From Icerya purchasi (Eukaryota > Arthropoda > Insecta > Hemiptera > Monophlebidae): a stretch of DNA of 64,000 nucleotides. The stretch covers positions 274,040,758-274,104,757 of the forward strand of contig CM077116.1 of the NCBI GenBank assembly GCA_039619475.1. Direction: 5' to 3'. Of the stretch, positions 1 to 8,929 are shown one piece after another. The notes under the pieces are model-generated. The model ran no database searches. It saw only the letters and a program-made list of their open reading frames with translations, and had not been told where the DNA came from. Within the stretch, counting starts at the first letter, position 1, and every line of letters starts with the position of its first letter. The position numbers and the translations under genes were made by a program.

Positions 1-3000
1 TTTCGGTCGACAACAGTGACTTTAATTCAAATTCTTTCCAATACTAGAAAACGTTATTTTCAAATGATAAAGTTCTTTATAGTACAATGCTAAGGCTGAG
101 AATTGTTTTAAAAAATTTAATTCGTATTTTAAAACAAATAAAGATTTTGACAGTATAACACATGTTTATACCTCTAGTCCGCTTAAAAAAAGTTAATCTT
201 TGATTTTATTTGTTTATTGATTTTTGCTAAAAGTATCATGCTTAAAATCAAAAATTAATGGAATCATTGAACAGAGAACTCAGTAATAGGTTTGATGTTA
301 TACAACTAATTCGAAGTACGGTAAAAATATTTCAAAAAAATGAATAATGATAAACAAATTACTGCATTGATCAACTCTCTGGTTCTTTTTGTAAAAAATA
401 TTCATAATCCCGAAACTTATTTTTCAAATACAAAGTGCGTTGTGCGCTAAAAAGTTGTGATGAAGCCCTGGGGAGACTACATGTGATGTAGATTTTATAA
501 CATTCGATTTAAAAAAAACAGAGCTGTTTTTGAAGTCTTTACTTCTTGTATTCATGACGACTTATTTAAAATTCTTTCAATTTTTTAACCTTTTCGAAAA
601 ATATTTACAATTCCAGTAAAAAAAATAATTCTTGAATCAAATTAATAATAGATATAATAGATGTAACTTTAAATTTTTGAAGGAACATATAGAACGTTTA
701 CATATTGACGTGCAAATGCTTCTCAACTCTTGCGAAGATTTTACAAGTTTTTTAAGTAATTCAAAAATTGCATTTAAATCATAAAATGTACTGCCTTTTA
801 CATTCAAATCTGGTCATTTTATTTTATCATTATTTTTATTGTCACCGTCTTGTGAGCGATCATTTGAGCGCTGAAATTAATTTCCGATCATTCACATACA
901 ACGATAAGCGGAAACTGTTTGTTTTCATTAATGTTACTTTTTTCTTGATAAAATGTAGTAAATAAAATAAATACTCATAAAACAGTCAAACTGTAATCAA
1001 AATTAAACTTTAAAAAATAAAAACGAAAATCGAAATTTACTTCGCAATTAATTTCTATTATAAAATATAACATTTGCTTCATATAATTCAATGCATATTG
1101 TCCTTTTCAGGGTCGATCAAAAGTAGAAAGAGTTTTTCAAGTTTAAATAAAATACATACTTTTAAAGTCGGACTCATTAAATTCGGAGATTTTATATTTT
1201 AATTAAAGATTTTATAATATGCTTATTGCTGTTTTCAAATTCGTCTCATTTTAATTTTTTTTTATTAATTTCAATAAAATATATATTTCAAAATTAAGTA
1301 CATTAAATCTCATATTTGAATTAAGAGTTTTATAACGAAAACATCATGATTTTGCCAAATGATTAATGTTTCTTTATCCACCTTAAAGTATTTTGTCCAC
1401 AAAATTGTATTTATGCTACAATACTTTTAATTTCTTTTCTTCTATACATCTTTTTCCTACGTTTATGGGCCACTTATTGGCTCCCCGTCAACCACACTCA
1501 CCACAAAACATAATAATAAATTTCTCCAACAACGAATGGCATTTCCAGATAATAATAAGCAAATAACCGTTTTGTTTAGAATTCTTAGTAAAAATAATTT
1601 TAAATTATTAAAATCACAGAAGGTATCGGCCCCTGCTCATTTTATTTTAGAAAATTAAATTCTCCCATATTATAAATTAAAAATAATGAATTTTAAAAGC
1701 AGATGAATTTTAGCTGAAAGTACGAAATTCGATTATTTTAAGTAACAAGTAAATCAAACATAATGTTCTTGACGTATTTTTTCTCAACTCTACATGAAAC
1801 TCTTTCACAACTTCACCATAATTTAAATTTCCGAACTATTTCATTGAAATAAATTTTAGATTTTTTTTGTGTACGTTTTTAGTCCCTCTGCATCAAGATA
1901 TTAACCTAGTAACAAGGAAGTGCAAATATATTTAATTTATGTATTTGTCTGCAACTATGGTCGAATTGCGAAGTTCTTAACAACAGCCAAGAATCGTATA
2001 ATTTAGGTCACTACAACAGACTTGTAGAAATTTAAAGAATTATACAATAGAAGCCGCTTAATTAAGAGCGAATTCTGTTCAGTTTTAAATCATTCAATCA
2101 TTATATTTATATATTTTATTCTGATCATATTAAAATGAAAGTAAGTAAAATTCCCCTAACACAAAAGTTTGAAGTATTGCGGAATAAAAACAGAGTTCAA
2201 GTTTTTCACAATATTAGAATGATCATCGGGAAATTTATTATCAAAGGAATAATTAAACGTTGACAAAAATATTGCAACAGTTGTTTTAATCAGCAATGAA
2301 ACCGCGATCAAAGAGTCAAATAAACAACAGTGATGAAAATGATGAAGAAGAAATAAGCAAACAAACGGTTGACGATATAGAAGTGTCAAATATAATGAAA
2401 ACTTTTACCAAGTTAACAAAGAGTTGCGGATTTTTCGATACTAATTTAAAAGCAAAAATTATTAAGAAAATTCAGACCAGTTGAAACAATTTATAAAGAA
2501 ACGGTTAGTATACAACAGTGTAAAATAAAAGTTACCCTCACTGTTTGAAAAAGTAAAGCATTATTACAAAGTCTTATAGGCTTAGCATTAAAAGGTGAGA
2601 TTTCTTTTAATAAAAATTTTTTTTAAAAATATATTTAGTCCTCACAGTTCGATCTAAATCAGTTTTGACTGCAAAAGTAAAAAATAAAAGACCCATATTG
2701 TAAAAGTTTAAAGAAAATCATTAAAAAATACCATATAACATTTTGTTATACATATAAGCTATACAGTATAAAAAAAAAATTATTTTTAAATTATATGAAT
2801 TCATGAATCGGTATTTTGGGTTATGCACCACTCCCACAACTTGGCATGCTTGAGACGCCCCTGAATACATTATTGATACAAATTTTATTTTTTATATACG
2901 GTAACTTCCTAGCGGTCATAGTCAATAGACACTATGATTATTAACAAACAAATACACATATAAGAACAAAAAAAAAAACAGAAAAATGACTAGTGAATCA

Positions 3001-3063
3001 TACAAAAAATTGTATTATTTTTATTTTGTTTTCGCTGATCACCAATAATTTTTTTGAATTTTA
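1..3063. other. AT-rich stretch, no supported feature
   Basis: I find no coding similarity, RNA gene or element boundary here. Short open frames, such as 42 codons at 2135 and 62 codons at 2296-2484 (+), show no recognisable motif and are of the size expected by chance in AT-rich DNA. Confidence 0.6.
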
Positions 3064-3163
3064 AATTCTTTGCGGGGCAACCGTCCAGTTTTGCCTTTTC
3101 ACAAATGATACAATTGCCGAGAACCGAGAAATTAATAATTTAGCTCCATTTCTGCAAATCGAT

Positions 3164-3386
3164 GTGCGCTTTTGTCCGTGTGCGCTTTTATCTCTGTGCG
3201 GTTTTATCCGTGTGCGCTTTTGTCCGTGTGCGCTTTTATCCATATGCGCTTTTATCCGTGTGCGCTTTTATCCATGTGCGCTTTTATCCGTGTGCGCTTT
3301 TGTCCGTGTGCGCTTTTGTCCATGTGCGTTTTTGTCCGTGTGCGCTTTTATCCGTGTGCGCTTTTGTCCTGTGCGCTTTTATCCGG
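3164..3386. repeat. 16-bp minisatellite, about 14 units
   Basis: Fourteen head-to-tail units of consensus GTGCGCTTTTRTCCGT, with single-base variants (CCAT, CTCT, GCGGTTTT) and one 15-bp unit. The period of 16 is not a multiple of 3, so each strand frame cycles through a 16-residue repeat. All three forward frames happen to lack stops, which gives long spurious open frames with CAF/VRVRF-type repeats. The array abuts the truncated 3' side of the inverted I-like fragment at about 3396. Confidence 0.93.
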
Positions 3387-3395
3387 TCACCGTAG

Positions 3396-3992
3396 ATGAG
3401 AGATGGATGTGGCGCTCGGTTAACCACAAAAAGGGCAGACACTTGGGGTATCTGGCTCGTGAATGTGTAGCTGTGCGAGAAGGTTGTATGTCCCATTCGG
3501 AGACGATTCAGGACAGAAAAATCTCTTCGGGAAACTTCATCTATGGCCACCAAGGCTCCGTGGTTGTTTTTATGCTTCGGAGAAACGTACTTGAAGGTTT
3601 CCATTCCTGCTGCCATTCTTCTCCAGTTTGCTGCATAAATAAATGAGCCAAAGTAGGGGGAAGAGGGGGGTTTGTATGGTATTGGAGAGAACAGTGTCGC
3701 CTGAGCTACTTGATTGACACGCTCATTGCCTGGAATCTCAACATGAGCCGGCACCTGTAGGAAAAATATTTTAGAGTTTAGATGTGATAACCTGTATAAT
3801 AGGTAATGGACCTTCCTTATCAAAGGGTTGTTGGATTTAATCTCTGAAATGAGTTGAAGGGAGTTTTGAGAGTCAGTTATGAGTTGGGCTTTTTGGGACT
3901 GGGGGGTTGCTATCAGTGCAGTGTTGGATGCAGAAGACCATCGCGTATATTTCGGCGTCCAGTGCTGTACAGCAATTGCGCTGCTCCTGAGA
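3396..3992 (-). pseudogene. I-like non-LTR fragment: RNase H and C-terminus, inverted copy
   Basis: This is the reverse-strand relative of the element at 4068-5755; most of the shared translation is identical. It covers the RNase H domain from just before the conserved Glu (VDAEIYAM-type motif) through the ITDSQNSLQL Asp and the PAHVEIPGNERVNQ motif, then the segment leading to the C-terminal Cys/His region. This copy keeps Asp in ITDS, where the forward copy has Glu. Relative to the forward copy it lacks a short segment near 3975-3985. It is cut at the 5' side near 3992 and at the 3' side near 3396, directly against the minisatellite. There is no start and no 3' end, so it is a dead fragment. 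Confidence 0.85.
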
Positions 3993-4067
3993 CATAAATG
4001 AATACATAAAAATACACAGTCACATATATAAATAATAACATCTATAAAATTACCAACATCTTAAATC
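3993..4067 (+). pseudogene. PLE copy 1, left piece
   Basis: The + strand reads TYINNNIYKITNIL from about 4020. This matches the TFINNNIYKLTNLF segment between RT and GIY-YIG in PLE copy 2 (near 7955-8000). The frame resumes in register at 5769 after the I-like insertion, so this stretch and 5756-6190 were one element before the insertion. The sequence upstream of about 3993 belongs to the inverted I-like fragment, so the RT part is missing. Confidence 0.75.
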
Positions 4068-4149
4068 TAACGGTCTGACCTTCTCCTTAACAAGAACAAT
4101 ATGTGTTGATTTCCACAAGGGACGCCAAAACCTACTTCCCAGCGTATTC

Positions 4150-5663
4150 ATGAGTCTAAATGGTTTTCCTGTCCCAAATCGTCCATCAGTCAAGTTTCTA
4201 GGCCTAATATTCGATAAAAAACTTTCCTGGCGCTTTCACATAGCTGAGCTCAAAACCAAATGTCTAAAATCCTTGTCTATCCTGAAATATCTATCAAATG
4301 ACAAATACAATATAAACCCAAAATTACTTCTTACAATTTACAGATCGATTATCCTTTCACGAATCAATTACGGGTGTCAGGTGTACTCCTCAGCCGCTAA
4401 AAGTGTGCTAAGATCCTTAGATCCTATACATTCTGCGGCCCTCCGGTCTATCCTTTCTGCTCATCCCTCTTCTCCGCTTATAAGTTTGTATGCACTGCCA
4501 GGTTGTCCCCCGTTGTTCTACTATAGGAAGTAACTATAACTTTAAAGAATTGAGCACCCTCCTTAGCAGTACCAAAACCCCGACACTCGAGCTGGCTACC
4601 ATATCTCCTAATATGAGGTTTGGGAATGACCCAGTGCCCGAACTTTTTTCGGTTATGGGTCGTTTCCAAATCTCTTCAATCCCAAGAACTCTACCAGACT
4701 TCGCAGCAACCGCACCACCTTGGAGTCAGCCGATCACAAACATCAACATATCGCTGACAAAATTTAACAAAGCACAATACTCCCCAAATATAGGACAAAT
4801 AGCAACAAATATCATAACGAGCTACACAGACCATGCATGCCTCTACACAGATGGAGCGAAGGCAATAGGTTATCAGTCACTGGCGGCATGCTCCTTCGAA
4901 GTCTCAGGGGCAGCAGAGTCAGTTAGACTGCACGATTGCTGTACAGCAGTGGACGCTGAAATATACGCGATGGTCTTTTGCATCCAACATTACACCGATA
5001 GCAACCCCCAGTCCCAAAAGGCCCTACTCATAACTGAATCTCTAAACTCCCTTCAACTCATCTCAGAGATTAAATCCAACAACCGTTTGGTAAGGAAGGT
5101 CCATTACCTATTATACAGGTTATCACATCTAAACTCTAAAATGTTTTTCCTACAGGTGCCGGCTCATGTTGAGATTCCAGGCAATGAGCGTGTCAATCAA
5201 GTAGCTCAGGCGACACTGTTCTCTCCAATGCCATACAAACCCCCGTCTTCCCCCTACTTTGGCTCATTTATTTATGCAGCAAACTGGAAAAGAATGGCAA
5301 CAGGAATGGAGATCTTCAAGTACATTTCTCCGAAGCATAAAAAAAACCATGGATCCTTGGTGGCCCACAGACGGAGTTACCCGCAGAGATTTTTCTGTCC
5401 TGAATTGTCTCCGAATAGGACATACAACCCTCTCGCACAGCTACATATTCACGAGCCAGGTACCCCCAAATGTCTGCCCCTTTTGTAGTCAATCGAGCGC
5501 CCCATCCACCTATCACCTACTTCTCGAATGTCCCTCATTTGCAGTACCACGATCCATTCACTTCACCACTTCCTCTAATTCTGAGATACTGTCAAATGCT
5601 CCGCCCGCGGTCGCAGCTGTATTAGCTTTCATGCGGAGCAGCGATCTGTACTATCGCGTCTAA
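4150..5663 (+). pseudogene. I-like ORF2 remnant: RT thumb, RNase H, C-terminal Cys/His
   Basis: Reading starts inside the RT domain; the sequence before 4150 gives CVDFHKGRQN, typical of the strand before the thumb. VKFLGLIFDKKLSW and SRINYGCQVY mark the RT thumb. After a frameshift near 4510, the RNase H domain follows: YTDGAK (Asp), DAEIYAM (Glu), ITESLNS (usual Asp is Glu) and PGNERVNQVA (usual Asp is Asn). A second frameshift near 5340 leads to LRIGHTTLSHSY and CPFCSQ...HLLLECP, a C-x2-C...H...C motif usual at the end of RNase H-bearing elements. Two frameshifts and two changed catalytic positions make it inactive. 'I-like' rests on domain order; the clade is not certain. Confidence 0.88.
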
Positions 5664-5679
5664 TCCCCTTAAGTAGGCT

Positions 5680-5721
5680 CCATGTGCTGTAATAGCCCCA
5701 GTAGTTAAACACGGCACATGG
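5680..5721 (+). other. 3'-terminal hairpin of I-like element
   Basis: CCATGTGC (5680-5687) and GCACATGG (5714-5721) form a perfect 8-bp stem between the stop codon and the poly(A) tail. The same position in three other I-like ends (17,655; 20,159 minus; 41,895 minus) holds a hairpin with different stem bases. Inference: an RNA signal for the element's own reverse transcriptase. Confidence 0.7.
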
Positions 5722-5755
5722 AAACCCTCATACACACCCTTATAAAAAAAAAAAA

Positions 5756-6190
5756 AACATCTTAAATCCATATTACAAAATAGCGTTTAAAACCAGCCAT
5801 AACTTATTTAACAAAATTATAAATATCAACAGCAATACAAACACAGTTAATAACTTATATAATAAATTTGGTATTTACAAAATTATTTTCAGTACCTGCA
5901 GTAAAATATATTTAGGACAGACCCGTAGGAATTTCATGGTACGATATAAAGAACATGCATATGCAGTCAGGTATGGCTATGTTGAAAAATCAACTATGGC
6001 CGAACATATAATAACAGTTGAACACAATATTACTCTAAACATTAATAAAGACTTAAAAATATTGAGAATAATTAATGACCAAAAAATGTTGGACTTCGCT
6101 GAGGCATATTGTGTTCATAAATGTAGGTATATTGTATTAAACATACAGACACCTAATAAAAACCTATTATTTCGAATTTTTAAAACATGA
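5756..6190 (+). pseudogene. PLE copy 1, right piece with GIY-YIG domain
   Basis: The frame reads on from the left piece at 3993-4067: PYYKIAFKTSHNLF, then FGIYKIIFSTCSKIYLGQTRR at about 5867-5930, a GIY...YLG form of the GIY-YIG endonuclease signature. RYKEHAYAVRYGY, STMAEHIITVEH and FAEAYCVHKC follow, matching RYKEH, STYAEHFIKNKH and IAENYCINKY of copy 2, and the frame ends at TGA 6188-6190. The GIY-YIG segment has no internal stop. Known of the family: PLEs couple an RT to a C-terminal GIY-YIG nuclease that nicks target DNA. The RT is missing, so this copy is dead. Confidence 0.88.
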
Positions 6191-6386
6191 TTTATATAGT
6201 CCATTTAGTCAAATATTTATGTATTTATTTATAATTTTTATTTTTTATATTTTTACATTTTTACATTTATTATTATTACTTTTTCACTTATATATTTTTC
6301 GACCGTTTGCGATATATAATTTTTAGTAGATCGATTTTGTTAACCGGTGTTTTGTATTGTTTACTTTTAACTTTAATGTATATTTT

Positions 6387-6426
6387 CACCATAATTATGA
6401 AGCAGTGTCTCCGAAACATGTCGGTG
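6387..6426 (+). ncRNA. Hammerhead-like motif, variant core (PLE copy 1 3' region)
   Basis: Elements in order: stem I CACC (6387-6390); core AUAAUUA (6391-6397); unpaired U; hairpin GAAG...CUCC (6399-6412, partly paired); GAA (6413-6415); palindrome ACAUGU (6416-6421); C 6422; stem I' GGUG (6423-6426). Compared with the canonical core CUGANGA, positions 3 and 8 are A and U, and position 5 is A instead of G. It lies about 200 bases after the GIY-YIG stop on the same strand. Function is inferred; the G5 change suggests decay. Confidence 0.5.
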
Positions 6427-6644
6427 TGTTATTTGTAATTATTAATTTAATAAATCTTGTTTCTATTGTGTTATTACTTTTATATTACTTTTATTATTGC
6501 TCCTATTTCGAAATCTTATTTTTTTTTTTGCAAAATATATCGATATTTAAATGTAGGTGAATACATCCTGTTTGTTAAAACTGTATAATAAAACAAACTT
6601 TAATAACAAACAATATAGAACAATAAATTAGATAAATACTTATT

Positions 6645-6681
6645 TAGAAACGTTTTCGGGCATAACCCATTATCAGCTAAA
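6645..6681 (-). ncRNA. Hammerhead-like ribozyme motif, left-arm copy with G8A
   Basis: Mirror of the right-arm motif at 8566-8604. On the minus strand it reads UUUAG, CUGAUAA (core, 6676 to 6670), the GGG/CCC hairpin, GAA, AACGUU, U, CUAAA. The core differs from the right arm by one base, G to A at core position 8. In known hammerheads G8 pairs with C3 and takes part in catalysis, so this copy is predicted to be inactive. Confidence 0.65.
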
Positions 6682-6836
6682 ACTAACTTAAAGGAAACTT
6701 AAAACATACTGAAGTGAATATAGGGAATACATGTGTATATATAGTAGATGTAAAGAGGAATAAACATAGCAGGTATAAAAATTAATAGGTTGAAAATGCT
6801 AATAATTAATATAAAATAAATCAAGAAGACAAGAAG

Positions 6837-7160
6837 TTAAATTTTTATATTAAACAGTGGATTATTATTATTAGGTGTTTGGTCATTTAAAATATTATTT
6901 TTATATTTATTTATATAATAATTTTCTGCAATGTTCATATTATTACCTTTGTGATAAGTGGCCAGGATGGTTACAGTATTTTCTATTGAATTAGGTTTAT
7001 GTTTATTTTTAATGAAATGTTCTGCATAGGTTGATTTTTCTATTTCATTATTATTAAATGCTTTTATATGTTCTTTATATCTGCAATTGATTTTTCGCCC
7101 TGTTTGACCAATGTATGATTTCTCACAATCAGTACAATTTATTTTATATACATATACCAC
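6837..7160 (-). pseudogene. GIY-YIG domain duplicate in PLE left arm
   Basis: The minus frame reads YKINCTDCEKSYIGQTGRK, RYKEHIKAF, STYAEHFIKNKH and IAENYYINKY, and ends LFNIKI. It is the same as the C-terminus of the 7202-8410 frame apart from one Tyr/Cys difference. A 4-base insertion at the GIY motif gives VYVYKI instead of SGIYKI and breaks the upstream frame. It exists because the arm was duplicated; it lacks any RT and is not an independent gene. Confidence 0.88.
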
Positions 7161-7201
7161 TATTTTTGTAAATATTATTATTTTTTAAATTTAATATAAC
7201 A

Positions 7202-8410
7202 AACCTTTATACAAATATACCTATAAATGAAACCATAGATATAATTAAAAAATCTGTAAATAAGTTAAAGAATAATATTTTTTGTAATCAATTAATCCAA
7301 ATAATTAAAACTATTACAGAACAAAATTACTTTAATTTTAACAACTCCATGTATATACAAAATAATGGTTTAGCTATGGGCTCACCTTTGTCAGGTATTT
7401 TAAGTGAAATCTTTTTACAAAATTTAGAAGAAATTAACATGGAAAATATAATACAAAAATACAATATTAAATCTTATATTAGATATGTAGATGATACACT
7501 ACTAATTTTTGATGAAAATAATAGTAATACTGAAAATGACATTCTAAATGATTTAAATAAAATTCACAAAAATATTCATTATACTATGGAAAAAGAAGAA
7601 AATAACAAAATAAATTTCTTAGATATAACAATAATAAAATCAAAGGATAAGTTAACATATAATATTTATAGAAAACAAACCACCACTGATAATATAATTC
7701 ATAAAACATCAAATCACCCAAACCAACATAAATATGTTTATTTCATGACTGCAATAAATAGATTATTAACTACACCCATGAATATAAATAAAAAACAAAT
7801 AGAAATTAATATATTAAAGACTTTGGCAAGAAATAATGGTTATGACGAACAAATAATAGATAAATTAATTCACAAAATAAAATCAAAATCAAAATATATA
7901 CAAAAATTAAGAGTCAATAATGCTACTAACAATAAAGGATGGATAACATTCACATTTATAAACAATAACATATACAAATTAACCAATTTATTCAAAAAAC
8001 TAGGTTTAAATGTAGCATTCAAAACTAAAAATAATTTAAGATATAAAATAAACACTTTAAATTTAAAAAATAATAATATTTACGAAAATAGTGGTATATA
8101 TAAAATAAATTGTACTGATTGTGAGAAATCATACATTGGTCAAACAGGGCGAAAAATTAATTGCAGATATAAAGAACATATAAAAGCATTTAATAATAAT
8201 GAAATAGAAAAATCAACCTATGCAGAACATTTCATTAAAAATAAACATAAACCTAATTCAATAGAAAATACTGTAACCATCCTGGCCACTTATCACAAAG
8301 GTAATAATATGAACATTGCAGAAAATTATTGTATAAATAAATATAAAAATAATATTTTAAATGACCAAACACCTAATAATAATAATCCACTGTTTAATAT
8401 AAAAATTTAA
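7202..8410 (+). pseudogene. PLE RT / GIY-YIG polyprotein, 5'-truncated but otherwise open
   Basis: The frame is open from 7202 (NLYTNIPINET, the conserved RT segment around motif A) to TAA at 8408-8410, about 402 codons; the first ATG is at 7349. Counted from that ATG: LAMGSPLSGILSEIF at 8-22, YIRYVDDTLLIF at 43-54 with the catalytic pair D48-D49, NFLDITI thereafter, then a linker. SGIYKINC at 248-255 and SYIGQTGR at 261-268 form the GIY-YIG pair, with RYKEH at 273-277. Cys254 and Cys257 could bind metal, as noted for PLE nucleases. No stop or frameshift lies within. It is cut off at 7193-7202 by the inverted left arm, so the RT fingers are missing and it cannot encode a full enzyme. PLE identity is firm. 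Confidence 0.93.
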
Positions 8411-8663
8411 CTTCTTGTCTTCTTGATTTATTTTATATTAATTATTAGCATTTTCAACCTATTAATTTTTATACCTGCTATGTTTATTCCTCTTTACATC
8501 TACTATATATACACATGTATTCCCTATATTCACTTCAGTATGTTTTAAGTTTCCTTTAAGTTAGTTTTAGCTGATGATGGGTTATGCCCGAAAACGTTTC
8601 TAAATAGGTATTTATCTAATTTATTGTTCTATATTGTTTGTTATTAAAGTTTGTTTTATTATA
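8053..8663 (+). repeat. PLE copy 2 right arm
   Basis: Covers the last part of the coding frame, the 3' untranslated region and the hammerhead-like motif. It pairs as an inverted repeat with 6584-7193. Confidence 0.93.
8566..8604 (+). ncRNA. Hammerhead-like ribozyme motif with canonical core
   Basis: Stem I strand UUUAG (8566-8570); core CUGAUGA (8571-8577); one unpaired U (8578); stem II GGG (8579-8581) with CCC (8587-8589); GAA (8590-8592); palindrome AACGUU (8593-8598) as a minimal stem III; U 8599; stem I partner CUAAA (8600-8604). Predicted cleavage lies between 8599 and 8600. This is type I hammerhead topology. Hammerheads with very short stem III are known from PLE ends; the extra U before stem II is unusual. 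Confidence 0.7.
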
Positions 8664-8929
8664 TCGATATTTATTAATATTTACACACTTCCTCGTCAAG
8701 CTAGACGCTTGTTGACTAGTTTTCTTACATCTAAATATCTATACACTATACTACTTATATACTATACAATCTTATCGCTGCGTAAATCATTTTATTATAG
8801 ACTTATCCTATTTTTCCTTACTTCTAACTTAGCTATAACTAATCTATTATTATTATTTATTTATTTTATTCCGTCCCTTTTTCTTCCCCATTTTTTTACT
8901 TTTGTTTCTTCCTTGATTCATTTTATTTT

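Larger units (their letters stand above)
4068..5755 (+). mobile_element. 5'-truncated I-like non-LTR retrotransposon insertion
   Basis: The insertion holds an RT thumb segment, RNase H, a C-terminal Cys/His motif, a 3' hairpin (5680-5721) and a poly(A) tail (about 5743-5757). It is bounded by a 13-bp direct repeat AACATCTTAAATC at 4055-4067 and 5756-5768, with one or two bases ambiguous against the tail. Removing the insertion and one repeat restores the PLE reading frame across the junction. Seen directly: repeats, tail and restored frame. Family knowledge: 5' truncation, poly(A) and variable target duplications are products of target-primed reverse transcription. Confidence 0.92.
6584..7193 (-). 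repeat. PLE copy 2 left inverted arm
   Basis: Reverse complement of 8053-8663, with only a handful of differences visible by eye: a TGTA insertion near 7150, G to A in the hammerhead core at 6671 and a few substitutions. Near-identity suggests a recent insertion. Confidence 0.93.
6537..8673 (+). mobile_element. Penelope-like element, copy 2, with inverted arms
   Basis: The body has an RT palm segment with YVDD and a C-terminal GIY-YIG domain on the + strand. The 3' 0.61 kb (8053-8663) reappears in reverse at the left (6584-7193), including the GIY-YIG coding part. ATATCGATATTTA occurs at 6537-6549 and 8661-8673 and may be the target duplication; 34 bases at 6550-6583 lie between it and the left arm and look like an extra 5' extension. 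It sits in the 3' flank of PLE copy 1. Inverted end duplications are a known PLE trait. RT is truncated at the N-terminus, so this copy is not autonomous. Confidence 0.9.

Noticed and set aside
3164..3646. 160-codon forward frame over the minisatellite
   Set aside because: It is the 16-bp repeat read through, then the antisense of an I-like fragment; all three frames are open for the same reason.
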